Source: Capnocytophaga gingivalis ATCC 33624
GTDB lineage: Bacteria > Bacteroidota > Bacteroidia > Flavobacteriales > Flavobacteriaceae
NCBI RefSeq assembly: GCF_000174755.1
Contig: NZ_ACLQ01000035.1
Span: 62,001 to 126,000, forward strand
DNA length: 64,000 bases
Direction of reading: 5' to 3'
Position numbers and translations under genes: made by a program. This document shows positions 54,173 through 63,475 of this stretch, piece by piece. How positions within the stretch are numbered: position 1 is the stretch's first letter; each line of letters opens with the position of its first letter. A model generated the notes under the pieces. The model made no database searches. It was given only the letters and a program-made list of their open reading frames with translations, and was not told where the DNA came from.

Positions 54173-55939
54173 TTATTTACTTCTATTTATTGTAGTAGTT
54201 GTTTTTTTCCTTACAGGTACAACGACATTTGTTTTTTGGATATTTTCTTCTAAATTCTTAACAGAATCAAGTATAGACTGATTTATTTTTTGCTGTTCTT
54301 CTATCTTTTGGTTATCCTTATTAATCTCTAACAACAATTTTTCGAGTCTATCAATGCGTTGATCTGGGGTTTTTCCTTCTCCTTCTTCAATTTTATTAAC
54401 TATTTCAGAGATCAATGTTTGTAATTGCTCCGGTGTCATTCTCACCAAGTTTGTTTGATTTTCGGAAGGATAAGGGATATGCTCAGCTACATAATTATTA
54501 CGTAATTTTTCCCATTTTTCCTTTTCTTTTAACAATAAAGAAGCGTTATTAATATCGTTTTGACGATAAGCAAGCTGTATTTGTTTTTCAACAGTTGCGA
54601 TTTGTGCATTATAATAGTCTATATCTTTTTGTTTTTGGGATATTGGCGTTGTTTTTGTATTATTTTGAACCTTTACTTGTTCTTTTCCTTCCTTAATCTC
54701 TGAGGTATGGATTTCATTAGCAAGATCTTGATAAGTATATTTTTCGTTTTCTTTGGCGAACTTGATACGAATACCGGCATTGTAGAAGACATTACTTTGC
54801 AACTTATTAGGTGATTTTAGAGCATTACTTGCACTCTCATTACCTGTAGTATATAAAAGATTGGCTACTCCAAAAAGTTCCAAATGTTTGCTTAAAGGAA
54901 TAGCCAAGCCAATACCTCCTTTGGCAAAAATACTTGATTTGTTCTCCACAGTAGCCACTTTACCTTGATAGCCATTACCTACATTAAGATATCCTGCTCC
55001 TACTGTAATATAAGGAACCACACCATTAGATACATTAAGACGCGCTAAGAAATCTGCTCCATACAATGAGAGCTTATCAAAGTCTAAGGATACTTTTTCA
55101 TCTTTCATTGCTTGATAATAGAATCCTCTTACTCCTATGTATTCTGTAAAGTCAAAACCTAACGAAGCTCCTGCTAAATATGTGTTGCGGAAGTTGTTAT
55201 CACTGTCAAAATCAATATATCCAATTGCAGGAGCCACTACAACCTTAAAATTCTTAAGATTCGTATAAGAATTGTCTAATTCTGTAAGCTCATCAGGATT
55301 ACGACCTCCCAAATACAATTGTAAGCCGGCCTGCAAAGACCAATTGAGCATATTTTTATTGGAAACATTATCTGTTATCCATTGGTTATAAGTACTTGTT
55401 TTAGCTTCAGAAGGGTTGTGAAGGATATTAGAAGCATCAGAATTAAAATGTGTACCCCTTGCCTGAACATTGAGCGTAAGACGTCTTGTCAAATTAAATT
55501 TGCTCCCTAAGCCGAAGGCAAAATAAATGGCATCTTGTGTTGTCTGATTTGCTTTTACCGTTTGTATCCCAGATCCTAAGGTAATATAAGGCTGAAAAGA
55601 GTAAGTCATCGGTATATTGCCTTTGAGTTCTCCTCCCCAGCTATGAACGTTTACATCGGTAGGGGTAAATACAGCCTTTATATTATCTGGCGCAGAAAAC
55701 CCATCAATTCTGGATTTTAATCCTAATGATTGACTATACGAACCGAGTAATTCTAAGTTTTTACCAAAACCAAAACCAACATATCCACCAACCATAAAAC
55801 CATTTTCTATTGCTGATTTCTTATTCCATAGTACATATTCTGCTGTGGGAGCTATAGCAAAACTAATATCCTTAACTTGCGCTACTGCATTAAAACCTAA
55901 TGTAATAGCAAAAAAACTTGTGAAAATTTTTCTTTTCAT
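54173..55939 (-). CDS. Outer-membrane beta-barrel protein with C-terminal coiled coil
   Basis: 588 residues from the ATG at 55939. Signal peptide (about 1-20, NAVAQ), two beta-barrel-like halves with repeated pattern (GGYVGFGFGKNLELLGSYSQ; LAGASLGFDFTEYIGVRGFYYQ) to about residue 400, then a helical, charged region to the end (QKDIDYYNAQIATVEKQIQLAYRQ). The second part probably forms a periplasmic coiled coil. With the OmpA protein encoded next, it may build an envelope structure. No known family role. Confidence 0.7.
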   Translation of the reverse strand: MKRKIFTSFFAITLGFNAVAQVKDISFAIAPTAEYVLWNKKSAIENGFMVGGYVGFGFGKNLELLGSYSQSLGLKSRIDGFSAPDNIKAVFTPTDVNVHSWGGELKGNIPMTYSFQPYITLGSGIQTVKANQTTQDAIYFAFGLGSKFNLTRRLTLNVQARGTHFNSDASNILHNPSEAKTSTYNQWITDNVSNKNMLNWSLQAGLQLYLGGRNPDELTELDNSYTNLKNFKVVVAPAIGYIDFDSDNNFRNTYLAGASLGFDFTEYIGVRGFYYQAMKDEKVSLDFDKLSLYGADFLARLNVSNGVVPYITVGAGYLNVGNGYQGKVATVENKSSIFAKGGIGLAIPLSKHLELFGVANLLYTTGNESASNALKSPNKLQSNVFYNAGIRIKFAKENEKYTYQDLANEIHTSEIKEGKEQVKVQNNTKTTPISQKQKDIDYYNAQIATVEKQIQLAYRQNDINNASLLLKEKEKWEKLRNNYVAEHIPYPSENQTNLVRMTPEQLQTLISEIVNKIEEGEGKTPDQRIDRLEKLLLEINKDNQKIEEQQKINQSILDSVKNLEENIQKTNVVVPVRKKTTTTINRSK

Positions 55940-55968
55940 AAAATAATTATTCAATATAAAATCGACGG

Positions 55969-55999
55969 CAAAAGTACAAAAATTTATATCTCCAACAAA
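55969..55999 (-). promoter_or_regulatory. Promoter of the beta-barrel/OmpA gene pair
   Basis: Minus strand: TTTG (55996-55999), 19-base spacer, TACTTTTG (55969-55976): complete consensus match. Confidence 0.6.
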
Positions 56000-56338
56000 A
56001 AAATTTTATATTTAAAACTTCAGAAATTCTATAATTTTATACCAAAATAATATATTTTTATTGATAATCAGAAAGTTACAAACATAATAAAAATTAAATT
56101 CTTTATTTTTAGTAAAGTCAAGAGAGATAAAACTAACTTGGTTACAAATCTTAGTTCCTTTTTACCAAAATCAATTGATATATTTAAATAGACCCTTTAA
56201 ATAAATGCACATTTTACTTAAGCTCCTTATATCATGATAGAGCCTAAAGTTCTATAACCTAAAACTCTTAATTTATTTAACAAACAATTAACGATTAATC
56301 ATTAAAAATTAATCATTAAAAATTGTACTTTTGCCCTT
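56000..56338. other. AT-rich intergenic region with a 14-bp tandem repeat
   Basis: No gene seen. ATTAATCATTAAAA occurs twice in tandem (56294-56307 and 56308-56321), directly before a TACTTTTG -7 element (56326-56333) that would serve the PhnA-like gene; there is no clear -33 element, so the repeat may stand in for it or bind a regulator. Confidence 0.45.
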
Positions 56339-56917
56339 ATGTTATTAGATGATTTAAAAAAGCGCAGCGGGAACTGTTGCGAACTATGTGGAAGCACCGC
56401 TTCCCTAAGTATCTACCAAGTACCACCATCCAAGGTTGGAGGAGTAGATGATAGCCTTTTGGCTTGTGAAACATGTATCAGCCAAATAAATAACCCTGAA
56501 ACTATGGACAGCAACCATTGGCGTTGTCTGAACGATAGTATGTGGAGTGAGTATCTCCCGGTAAAAGTGGTGGCTTGGCGCATGCTAAACCGACTCAAAG
56601 GAGAGGGATGGTCGCTAGATTTGCTCAATATGCTATATCTTACAGATAAGGAACTGGCCTTTGCCCAAGCGCTTAATGACCACTTGGAAGAAGGAGAAAA
56701 AATCATCCACAAAGATAGCAATGGGGCAGTACTTTCTGCTGGGGACAATGTGGTGCTTATCAAAGACCTAAAAGTGAAAGGTAGCAGTATGGTCGCCAAG
56801 CAAGGTACTGTAGTGCGCAAGATAGCCTTAGACCCTGAAAATTCGCAATATATAGAGGGGAAAGTAGAAGGACAACAGATTGTAATCCTTACCCAATATG
56901 TAAAGAAAACCACCTAA
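56339..56917 (+). CDS. PhnA-like zinc-ribbon domain protein
   Basis: 192 residues. N-terminal zinc ribbon with Cys pairs (CCELCGSTASLSIYQVPP; CETCISQINN) and a C-terminal SH3-like beta domain (about 125-192, NVVLIKDLKVKGSSMVAKQGTVV). This is the PhnA (YjdM) family, once linked to alkylphosphonate uptake but of uncertain role. The promoter lies 5 bases upstream, so the mRNA is nearly leaderless. Confidence 0.8.
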   Translation: MLLDDLKKRSGNCCELCGSTASLSIYQVPPSKVGGVDDSLLACETCISQINNPETMDSNHWRCLNDSMWSEYLPVKVVAWRMLNRLKGEGWSLDLLNMLYLTDKELAFAQALNDHLEEGEKIIHKDSNGAVLSAGDNVVLIKDLKVKGSSMVAKQGTVVRKIALDPENSQYIEGKVEGQQIVILTQYVKKTT

Positions 56918-57013
56918 TAATCAGTCTCAAACGATAATCTTTTGTTAAAGTATATTGAGGGAGAAAAAAATACACTACTTTTACGGCTGTAAAATCATTA
57001 ATGACATACTATT

Positions 57014-57361
57014 ATGAGTAAACAAGTTGAATTAATCGAACTTTACACCGCTGATCTAAAAGAAAAATGTGGTGTTGCTGAGCCTGATGTGGAACTACTT
57101 ACCAAAGTAACCAAAGGATTAGGACCCTCTATCTACAATAACGATGCATCCAAAGTATCTGGTTCTGACCAGAAAGAATTGGACTTGGTTAAGAACAACT
57201 TCTTAATCAAAAAATTAGGCTTAAAGGATAGCCCTGAACTTGATACGGCTATCAATACCGTATTAGAACAATATGGCAAGTCCAACAAAAACAAGTATCG
57301 TGCTGTGGTTTATTATTTATTGACCAAACACTTTAAGAAAGAGAGTGTTTACAATAACTAA
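57014..57361 (+). CDS. DUF2853 family protein
   Basis: 115 residues, acidic and helical, starting MSKQVELIELYTADLKEKCG with ADLKEKCGVAEPDVELLTKV and KKLGLKDSPELDTAINTVL. This matches the DUF2853 family, of unknown function. Ends with a terminator. Confidence 0.8.
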   Translation: MSKQVELIELYTADLKEKCGVAEPDVELLTKVTKGLGPSIYNNDASKVSGSDQKELDLVKNNFLIKKLGLKDSPELDTAINTVLEQYGKSNKNKYRAVVYYLLTKHFKKESVYNN

Positions 57362-57382
57362 TCTGTACTAACACATCTTCAG

Positions 57383-57413
57383 AGGCTGCCCCTATCATAA
57401 GGTAGCCTTTTTT
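57383..57413 (+). terminator. Terminator after the DUF2853 gene
   Basis: Stem AGGCTGCC / GGTAGCCT with one mismatch, 10-base loop, T run after. Confidence 0.65.
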
Positions 57414-57430
57414 CATTGAAAGAAAGAAAA

Positions 57431-58573
57431 ATGAAAAGAATCATTCTATGCTTGCTCCCGCTGCTTATTGTAGGGTGTCAGTCGCAACAAAAAGAAAAAA
57501 AGGAAGAAAAAAAGGAAGCCAAGAGTGTGTATATCAAGAATTACACCTATCCTGAACTCTCCAAGGAAGCCGCCGAGAATATACGCAATTGGTATGAACT
57601 AAAAACCATCTACCAGATATTGCTGAGTATCTCTCCTGAGCGACAAGCGGTCTCTATTCTACAAAATACCAATCCTGATTCGCTCTATGTATACAAGCGC
57701 CTTTACCCAAATACCAATGAAAATATCCATATCAATGGGAATATACAGCAGGATTGGGGTATCATAGAAAGTCCTTCGGATACTATCTACAAGTTTGTCA
57801 AGCAAAAAGCTGAGGAAAGCGCTTTGTTCGCCTGGCAGGAAATTCTTCTTAAGGACATTCCTTACACTTTCTCTCTGAGGGTGCGCCCCTCTTCTGGCAT
57901 CAAACATATCCAACTAGAGATCACTCGCCAGAAGGATAAAAAGGCCATTCGTGAACAAGCACTCCGATTGGATAGTCTTTCTCTCAATACACTAGAACCC
58001 TACACCAAAGTCACCCCATTAGAAGATGGATGGGTCAAGGTAGATATGCAGGTTGAGACCCCTCTATATGGGGAATATACCTTTGGCTTTGCTTACCAAG
58101 ACAAAGAAGTTGCCAATGATTATGTTTCTTTTTATCGCTCTGAACTTCTCCTACCTATAAAGTATCAGGAAGAAATAGAAAAATCTGCAGAAAAACTCCT
58201 TGGCAAAGAAAAAAATATCAAGAGTTCATATAATAGCATTTATTTTTGGCTCTTCCAGCTCGAAGATGAACTTCGCCAGCTATGGGCTAAGAATAATTTC
58301 CCTGAAAAGCTACAACGGGACGAGATCAAGGCGCGCCTTAAGCTCTTTGAAACCTATGTAAGAAACCTCTCCAGTGAGGTGAAGGAGAATCCCAATCTAA
58401 ATAAGGAAGAAGTACAACAGGGAATATTAAACATTCGCAATGCCTTTGCTTCGGTGCTCCGTTATATCAATTTCCTTAATGAGGAAAACCTTGATGACAA
58501 GTTGGGCACCCTACTTAGAAGTCCCGATACACTGACTATTACCCCTGCAAAACCCACACCCTCTCAAGAATGA
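57431..58573 (+). CDS. Hypothetical lipoprotein, 380 residues
   Basis: Lipoprotein signal peptide from the ATG at 57431 to Cys16 (IVGCQSQQ), then a Lys/Glu-rich linker (about 20-35). The soluble part has two regions with IEKSAEKLLGKEKNIKSSYN and long helices. It has beta-strand-rich parts near residues 140-230 (YTFSLRVRPSSGIKHIQLEIT). No family recognised. Its stop overlaps the recO start in ATGA, so the two are coupled. Confidence 0.7.
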   Translation: MKRIILCLLPLLIVGCQSQQKEKKEEKKEAKSVYIKNYTYPELSKEAAENIRNWYELKTIYQILLSISPERQAVSILQNTNPDSLYVYKRLYPNTNENIHINGNIQQDWGIIESPSDTIYKFVKQKAEESALFAWQEILLKDIPYTFSLRVRPSSGIKHIQLEITRQKDKKAIREQALRLDSLSLNTLEPYTKVTPLEDGWVKVDMQVETPLYGEYTFGFAYQDKEVANDYVSFYRSELLLPIKYQEEIEKSAEKLLGKEKNIKSSYNSIYFWLFQLEDELRQLWAKNNFPEKLQRDEIKARLKLFETYVRNLSSEVKENPNLNKEEVQQGILNIRNAFASVLRYINFLNEENLDDKLGTLLRSPDTLTITPAKPTPSQE

Positions 58574-59280
58574 TACGCACCAAAGCCATTGTGCTCTCTC
58601 ACCTAAAATTTCGAGACACAAGCCTTATCGTACGTTGCTATACCTTGGAGGGAGTGCGTTCCTACCTGCTCAAAGGGGTATTGTCTCAGAAGAAAAAAGC
58701 ACTCTCCCCTGCTTATTTCGAGCCCTTAAGTCAGTTGGAATTGGTCACCACCGAGCGCAATGATGGCTCCTTAGAGTACATCAAGGAGGCTAAGGTATGT
58801 TTCCCCTACAAGAAGCTACAACAGAGTGTCATACGCAGTTCTGTCTTGTTCTTTCTCTCAGAAATAGGTTGTAGTGTCCTACAGGAAGAACATCCCAATC
58901 CCTCGCTCTTTTCCTTTTGGGAAGAGAGCCTACAATGGTATGACAGAGCCGAATATTTTGCTAATTTCCACCTAAAGTTTCTGGTAGACCTCACCCTATA
59001 TTTAGGAGTATTGCCCAACACCTCGGCCATGGAACTTCCTTACTTCGACTTGGAGGCAGGAGTATTTGTCGCCATGCACAATGGTCACTCGCTTATGAGT
59101 GAGCAGGATAGTCTCTTGCTCAAGTTCTTTCTCTCTCACTCTCTGGAGGAAGTCTGTCTGCTAAAAATAAGCAGGGAGGAGCGCAATGGTCTCTTAGAAC
59201 AGTTACTGAACTACTACCTGTGGCACCTACCCAATTTCAAAATACCAAAGTCTTGGGAAGTACTCAAAAGCGTATTATAG
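58570..59280 (+). CDS. recO: DNA repair protein RecO
   Basis: 236 residues, starting MIRTKAIVLSHLKFRDTSLIV with the OB-fold N-terminus and SYLLKGVLSQKKKALSPAYFEPL, the family pattern. RecO loads RecA on SSB-coated DNA with RecR. Its start overlaps the stop of the preceding lipoprotein gene. No zinc motif is seen, as in many members. Confidence 0.9.
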   Translation: MIRTKAIVLSHLKFRDTSLIVRCYTLEGVRSYLLKGVLSQKKKALSPAYFEPLSQLELVTTERNDGSLEYIKEAKVCFPYKKLQQSVIRSSVLFFLSEIGCSVLQEEHPNPSLFSFWEESLQWYDRAEYFANFHLKFLVDLTLYLGVLPNTSAMELPYFDLEAGVFVAMHNGHSLMSEQDSLLLKFFLSHSLEEVCLLKISREERNGLLEQLLNYYLWHLPNFKIPKSWEVLKSVL

Positions 59281-59282
59281 GT

Positions 59283-59313
59283 TTTGTTGCTAAAAAAATT
59301 TGTTGTACTTTTG
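59283..59313 (+). promoter_or_regulatory. Promoter of ruvB
   Basis: TTTG (59283-59286), 19-base spacer, TACTTTTG (59306-59313): complete match, starting just after the recO stop. Confidence 0.6.
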
Positions 59314-59343
59314 TGGCGTGGTTATTATTGAACCATTGATGCT

Positions 59344-60369
59344 ATGAATGCAAACCTAAATCCTGATAAAAGCAACCTTTCTCCCCAAGAATTGGATATA
59401 GAACGAGCCTTACGACCGCTTTCCTTTGACGACTTTACGGGGCAAGAGGCTATTTTGGAAAATCTTAAAATATTTGTCAAGGCTGCCAATCTGCGTGGAG
59501 AAGCCCTTGACCACACCCTCTTTCATGGGCCTCCAGGACTAGGAAAGACAACCCTAGCCAACATCTTAGCCAATGAGCTGGGGGTAGGTATCAAAATCAC
59601 CTCAGGACCTGTCTTGGACAAGCCTGGGGACTTGGCAGGTCTTTTGACCAACTTAGAGCCACGTGATGTGCTCTTTATTGACGAGATTCACCGCCTTAGT
59701 CCCATAGTGGAAGAGTACCTCTATTCGGCTATGGAGGATTATAAGATAGACATCATGATAGAGTCCGGCCCCAATGCACGTACTGTACAGATCAGTCTCA
59801 ACCCCTTTACTCTTATTGGGGCAACCACCCGTTCGGGCTTACTCACCGCTCCTATGCGAGCACGTTTTGGGATACAGAGCAGGTTGCAGTACTATACCAC
59901 AGAACTACTGGCCAATATCCTCCAGCGCAGTGCTCAGATATTAGGAGTACCTATCTCCGAAGAGGCTGCCATAGAGCTGGCCGGACGTAGCCGAGGCACT
60001 CCTCGTATCGCCAATGCGCTCCTAAGGCGTGTACGCGATTTTGCCCAAATAAAAGGCAATGGTAAGATAGACATAGAAATCACTCGTTTTGCCCTAAAAG
60101 CTCTCAATGTAGATGCTCACGGCTTGGACGAAATGGACAATAAGATACTCCTTACTATCATTGATAAGTTCAAGGGAGGCCCTGTAGGGATCACCACCTT
60201 GGCCACTGCCGTTTCCGAAAATGCTGAAACTCTTGAGGAAGTATATGAACCTTTCTTGATCCAACAAGGGTTTATCATTCGTACCCCCCGCGGTAGAGAA
60301 GTTACCGACCTTGCTTACAAACACTTAGGGAAAGTACGATTCAAAGATGGGCAACCAACATTGTTTTAA
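59344..60369 (+). CDS. ruvB: Holliday junction DNA helicase RuvB
   Basis: 341 residues. Walker [13 protein letters not shown], Walker [12 protein letters not shown], sensor I GATTRSG, arginine-containing [22 protein letters not shown] and C-terminal winged helix (about 265-341). It drives branch migration with RuvA. Full length for the family. Confidence 0.97.
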   Translation: MNANLNPDKSNLSPQELDIERALRPLSFDDFTGQEAILENLKIFVKAANLRGEALDHTLFHGPPGLGKTTLANILANELGVGIKITSGPVLDKPGDLAGLLTNLEPRDVLFIDEIHRLSPIVEEYLYSAMEDYKIDIMIESGPNARTVQISLNPFTLIGATTRSGLLTAPMRARFGIQSRLQYYTTELLANILQRSAQILGVPISEEAAIELAGRSRGTPRIANALLRRVRDFAQIKGNGKIDIEITRFALKALNVDAHGLDEMDNKILLTIIDKFKGGPVGITTLATAVSENAETLEEVYEPFLIQQGFIIRTPRGREVTDLAYKHLGKVRFKDGQPTLF

Positions 60370-60383
60370 GTGAATAATAAATA

Positions 60384-60530
60384 ATGAAAAATATGCAATC
60401 CAATATAAAAGTAGTTACAGAGAATTTCCGAGCCATTGGTCATGCTGCTATACAAATCAATGGGATCACAGTAGTTGCAGGAGAAAATAGCTCGGGGAAA
60501 CCTACTTTTAGAAAAAGATTTTTGCCATAA
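60384..60530 (+). pseudogene. N-terminal remnant of an AAA-type ATPase
   Basis: 48 codons, MKNMQSNIKVVTENFRAIGH followed by GITVVAGENSSGKPTFRKRFLP. The strand-loop layout and GENSSGK are those of an ATPase of the OLD/SMC-like kind, in which the P-loop reads GxNSSGKST; here Ser is replaced by Pro and the gene ends a few residues later. No continuation was seen in the next 80 bases. It looks like what is left after a deletion between ruvB and lysS. Confidence 0.6.
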
Positions 60531-60563
60531 TAAAAAACACTGTTAATAATTAACCTTTAATCA

Positions 60564-60594
60564 TTGCTCATTACTCATTATTTTTGTATTTTTG
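60564..60594 (+). promoter_or_regulatory. Promoter of lysS
   Basis: TTG (60564-60566), 20-base spacer, TATTTTTG (60587-60594). A second, overlapping TATTTTTG copy at 60579-60586 shares the same region. Confidence 0.5.
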
Positions 60595-60615
60595 CGCCCT
60601 TAAATATCTAACAAA

Positions 60616-62301
60616 ATGACTGAACAAGAAATTATCCGTCGAGAGAAGCTCACTAAGCTCAGGGAATTGGGTATCAACCCATATCCGGCAGAGCTATTCC
60701 CTGTGAACTTCCTCGCTAAAGACATAGAAACCCAATACGAAGAAGGTAAGGACGTGGTCGTAGCTGGCCGCCTGATGTCCTTCCGTATTCAGGGGAAAGC
60801 CTCTTTCGCTACCTTGCAAGACAGCTCTGGTCGCGTACAGCTCTACTTCAAGCGTGATGACCTCTGCCCAGGGGAGGACAAGACCCTCTATAATGAAGTG
60901 TTCAAAAAGCTCCTAGATTTAGGGGACTTTATCGGGGTGGAAGGTACCCTCTTCACCACCAATATGGGGGAAAAATCCATTGAGGTAAAGCAGTTCAAAG
61001 TCTTGTGTAAGACCCTACGCCCACTCCCTCTCCCTAAGGTAGATGCCCAAGGAAAGGTACACGATGAGTTCAACGATGTAGAACAGCGTTACCGTATGCG
61101 CTATGTGGACTTGGTAGTGAATCCTCAGGTGAAAGAAGTATTCCTAAAGCGTAACCGCCTATTCAATGCCATGCGTGAGTACTTCAACAACCACGGATAT
61201 ATAGAGGTAGAAACTCCTATCCTTCAGGCGATCCCTGGGGGAGCTTCTGCGCGTCCTTTTATTACTCATCACAATGCTTTGGATATTCCACTCTATATGC
61301 GTATTGCCAACGAACTCTATCTTAAGCGCCTTATTGTAGGGGGCTTTGATGGGGTATACGAGTTTGCGAAGAACTTCCGCAACGAGGGAATGGACAGAAC
61401 CCACAATCCTGAATTTACAGGAATGGAGATCTATGTGGCTTACAAGGACTACAACTGGATGATGGAATTTACCGAAAACCTCTTAGAGTACTGTGCTAAG
61501 GCGGTGAATGGCACCACCAAAACTACCTTTGGCAAGCACGAAGTGGATTTCAAAGCGCCTTATCCACGTGTTACGATGACCGAAGCCATCAAGCGCTTTA
61601 CAGGCTTTGACATTACAGGAAAGAGCGAGGACGAACTCAGAACTTTTGCCCAATCCATTGGCATAGAAGTAGATGATACCATGGGCAAGGGCAAGCTCAT
61701 TGATGAGATATTTGGTGAAAAGTGCGAAGGCAACTTTATCCAACCTACTTTTATCACTGACTATCCTAAAGAGATGTCTCCACTTACCAAGGAACACCGC
61801 TCGGATAAGAACCTTACCGAACGCTTTGAACTCATGGTATGTGGTAAGGAAATCGCTAATGCTTATTCGGAGCTGAACGACCCTATCGATCAGCGCGAAC
61901 GCTTTGAGGCACAAATGGCACTCTCCGAACGTGGTGATGACGAGGCGATGTTCATAGACCAAGACTTCCTCCGCGCCTTAGAGTATGGTATGCCGCCTAC
62001 TTCAGGATTGGGTATCGGTATGGATAGGCTTATTATGTTCCTTACCAACAACGAGACTATACAGGAAGTACTCTTCTTCCCTCAGATGCGCCCTGAACAC
62101 AAGGAAGTAGAACTCTCCGAGGACGAAAAACTAATCCTTGACCTGCTTAAAAAGGATAACAAATTACCTTTGGAAGACCTTAAGGCTAAGACCGAATTTT
62201 CCAATAAGAAATGGGACAAGGCTATCAAGGGACTTACCGCTAAGAAAGTAGCAGCTGTCAGCAAAGAGGGGGAAACGCTTTTTGTTTCTATTAATAGCTA
62301 G
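60616..62301 (+). CDS. lysS: Lysyl-tRNA synthetase (class II)
   Basis: 561 residues. N-terminal OB-fold anticodon-binding domain (about 55-150), then the catalytic core with motif 2 FRNEGMDRTHNPEFTGMEIY and motif 3 GLGIGMDRLIMFL. After the normal class II end (around residue 495, FPQMRPEHK) about 65 extra residues follow with a helical, Lys-rich pattern (LDLLKKDNKLPLEDLKAKTE), seen in Bacteroidota enzymes. Charges tRNA-Lys in the cytoplasm. Confidence 0.97.
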   Translation: MTEQEIIRREKLTKLRELGINPYPAELFPVNFLAKDIETQYEEGKDVVVAGRLMSFRIQGKASFATLQDSSGRVQLYFKRDDLCPGEDKTLYNEVFKKLLDLGDFIGVEGTLFTTNMGEKSIEVKQFKVLCKTLRPLPLPKVDAQGKVHDEFNDVEQRYRMRYVDLVVNPQVKEVFLKRNRLFNAMREYFNNHGYIEVETPILQAIPGGASARPFITHHNALDIPLYMRIANELYLKRLIVGGFDGVYEFAKNFRNEGMDRTHNPEFTGMEIYVAYKDYNWMMEFTENLLEYCAKAVNGTTKTTFGKHEVDFKAPYPRVTMTEAIKRFTGFDITGKSEDELRTFAQSIGIEVDDTMGKGKLIDEIFGEKCEGNFIQPTFITDYPKEMSPLTKEHRSDKNLTERFELMVCGKEIANAYSELNDPIDQRERFEAQMALSERGDDEAMFIDQDFLRALEYGMPPTSGLGIGMDRLIMFLTNNETIQEVLFFPQMRPEHKEVELSEDEKLILDLLKKDNKLPLEDLKAKTEFSNKKWDKAIKGLTAKKVAAVSKEGETLFVSINS

Positions 62302-62337
62302 TGATTAGAGGCTATACTGCCAACGGATTAACATAAC

Positions 62338-62370
62338 AAAGCCCCGAGCCTTATAGCTTGGGGTTTTTTC
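62338..62370 (+). terminator. Terminator after lysS
   Basis: 10-bp stem (GCCCCGAGC / GCTTGGGG with G-T pairs), 6-base loop, then six T. Typical rho-independent terminator. Confidence 0.85.
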
Positions 62371-62387
62371 ATCATTGCATAGCAACA

Positions 62388-62876
62388 TTATATGGAATCA
62401 TAGGCATCTCCGTATGAGATAAAATCCTCTTGCAACCAGTACCATTGTTGTCCTTTGCAGGCATAGATTCGCTCCAACAATTCTGTAAAACTCTTAGCAA
62501 TAATAGCCTGCTCGCCCACCACTCCATAGCAATCCCAAAAGCTATCGTAACAATATCCCCATCTGTCTTTTGACAAATCAATGGTGATATATTGAGAGTT
62601 ACTATCATCAGCTATAAGAAACCAATTATGGCTGATATCCTCCTTATGTTCTTCTCCTATAAGTACTTTATTGGCTCTTTCAAATTCCGTTAGTCCCACT
62701 ATTTTTATCGAATAGGGAGCCTTTGGAAAGAAAACAATAGAATGATAGTTTTCCAAATAAAACGTCAGATCTTCAGGAAGTCCTGAAGGTACATTTTTAT
62801 GGGGTATAGACAATTTTTGAACCATACACTCTTTGTCTCTCTCTATTTCTACAATTATTTCATTGATTTTTCGCAT
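62388..62876 (-). CDS. SMI1/KNR4-family immunity protein
   Basis: 162 residues. FYLENYHSIVFFPKAPYSIKIV, WFLIADDSNSQYITIDLSKDRWGYCYDSFWD and the final SFTELLERIYACKG follow the SMI1/KNR4 (SUKH) order, common as immunity proteins to polymorphic toxins. Minus strand, last gene of a chain of immunity-like genes that continues to the right edge. Confidence 0.8.
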   Translation of the reverse strand: MRKINEIIVEIERDKECMVQKLSIPHKNVPSGLPEDLTFYLENYHSIVFFPKAPYSIKIVGLTEFERANKVLIGEEHKEDISHNWFLIADDSNSQYITIDLSKDRWGYCYDSFWDCYGVVGEQAIIAKSFTELLERIYACKGQQWYWLQEDFISYGDAYDSI

Positions 62877-62895
62877 AAGATAAACTGAGCACCAG

Positions 62896-63132
62896 CTATT
62901 TTCCTAATTTTATTTTCTTCCCTTTAAGGGTATAAGTTCTTTCTAAAGATATGCCAATCAATCGTTTTGAACTATCAACTATGTATTGAGATAAATTGTT
63001 GTAATCATTAAAGTCAAAAGGAACTACGACAGAATATTTCTCATAGACTTTTTGCGAAAAATTATAAAATTGGTCTATATATGTCTCTTTTATAGATATA
63101 GTTAGAATATTCTTATAAACATCTATTATCAT
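62896..63132 (-). CDS. Hypothetical immunity-like protein, 78 residues
   Basis: No family recognised. Starts MIIDVYKNILTISIKETYID, basic tail ending LKGKKIKLGK. Its ATG overlaps the TGA end of an open frame whose last residues look like a toxin tail (see 63129-63197), which is how toxin and immunity genes are normally joined. Could also be a truncated copy. Confidence 0.5.
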   Translation of the reverse strand: MIIDVYKNILTISIKETYIDQFYNFSQKVYEKYSVVVPFDFNDYNNLSQYIVDSSKRLIGISLERTYTLKGKKIKLGK

Positions 63133-63197
63133 AATGATTTACACCCTCTTGCTTTACTTTTAGTTACATACACTTGTCCAGCTTTTCTATTCTTCTG
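63129..63197 (-). pseudogene. Orphan toxin C-terminal tail fragment
   Basis: 22 codons ending GQVYVTKSKARGCKSL and TGA, read in frame upstream to a stop. No start codon and no remaining catalytic domain, so it is likely the cut-off end of a polymorphic toxin. The stop overlaps the ATG of the 78-residue gene (ATGA). Confidence 0.45.
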
Positions 63198-63229
63198 TCA
63201 GCTCATTAAAATTCATGTCATTATGAAGA

Positions 63230-63475
63230 CTAAATATACAATTTGTCTACCAGTTCCTCTGCCAATATTCCTGATTCTGTCAGTTCATAATCTTTATCAA
63301 AGCCATATATATCAAGATAATCTAATGCTAAATCTCTTATTTTATCCATATCATCTTCAGATAACTCAATAATGACTATATGATTATCCTTATAGAAAAC
63401 GTTAGTAATTATAGATTGTTTTATCAAATCCTGCAAAAAATAATATTGTTTTATCGTTAATTTCACTCTTTGCAT
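63230..63475 (-). CDS. Hypothetical immunity-like protein, 81 residues
   Basis: Acidic, with IVIIELSEDDMDKIRDLALDYLDIYGF in the middle, of a helix-rich two-part fold by appearance. No family recognised. Its ATG lies 11 bases inside the end of a toxin-tail-like frame (TGA at 63463-63465), again the classical toxin-immunity overlap. Confidence 0.6.
   Translation of the reverse strand: MQRVKLTIKQYYFLQDLIKQSIITNVFYKDNHIVIIELSEDDMDKIRDLALDYLDIYGFDKDYELTESGILAEELVDKLYI

Noticed and set aside
62876-62930. Third toxin tail overlapping the SMI1/KNR4 start
   Set aside because: A frame ending GAQFILCEKSMK-stop overlaps the ATG, but it lies largely inside the upstream gene and has no recognisable tail motif, so it may be chance.
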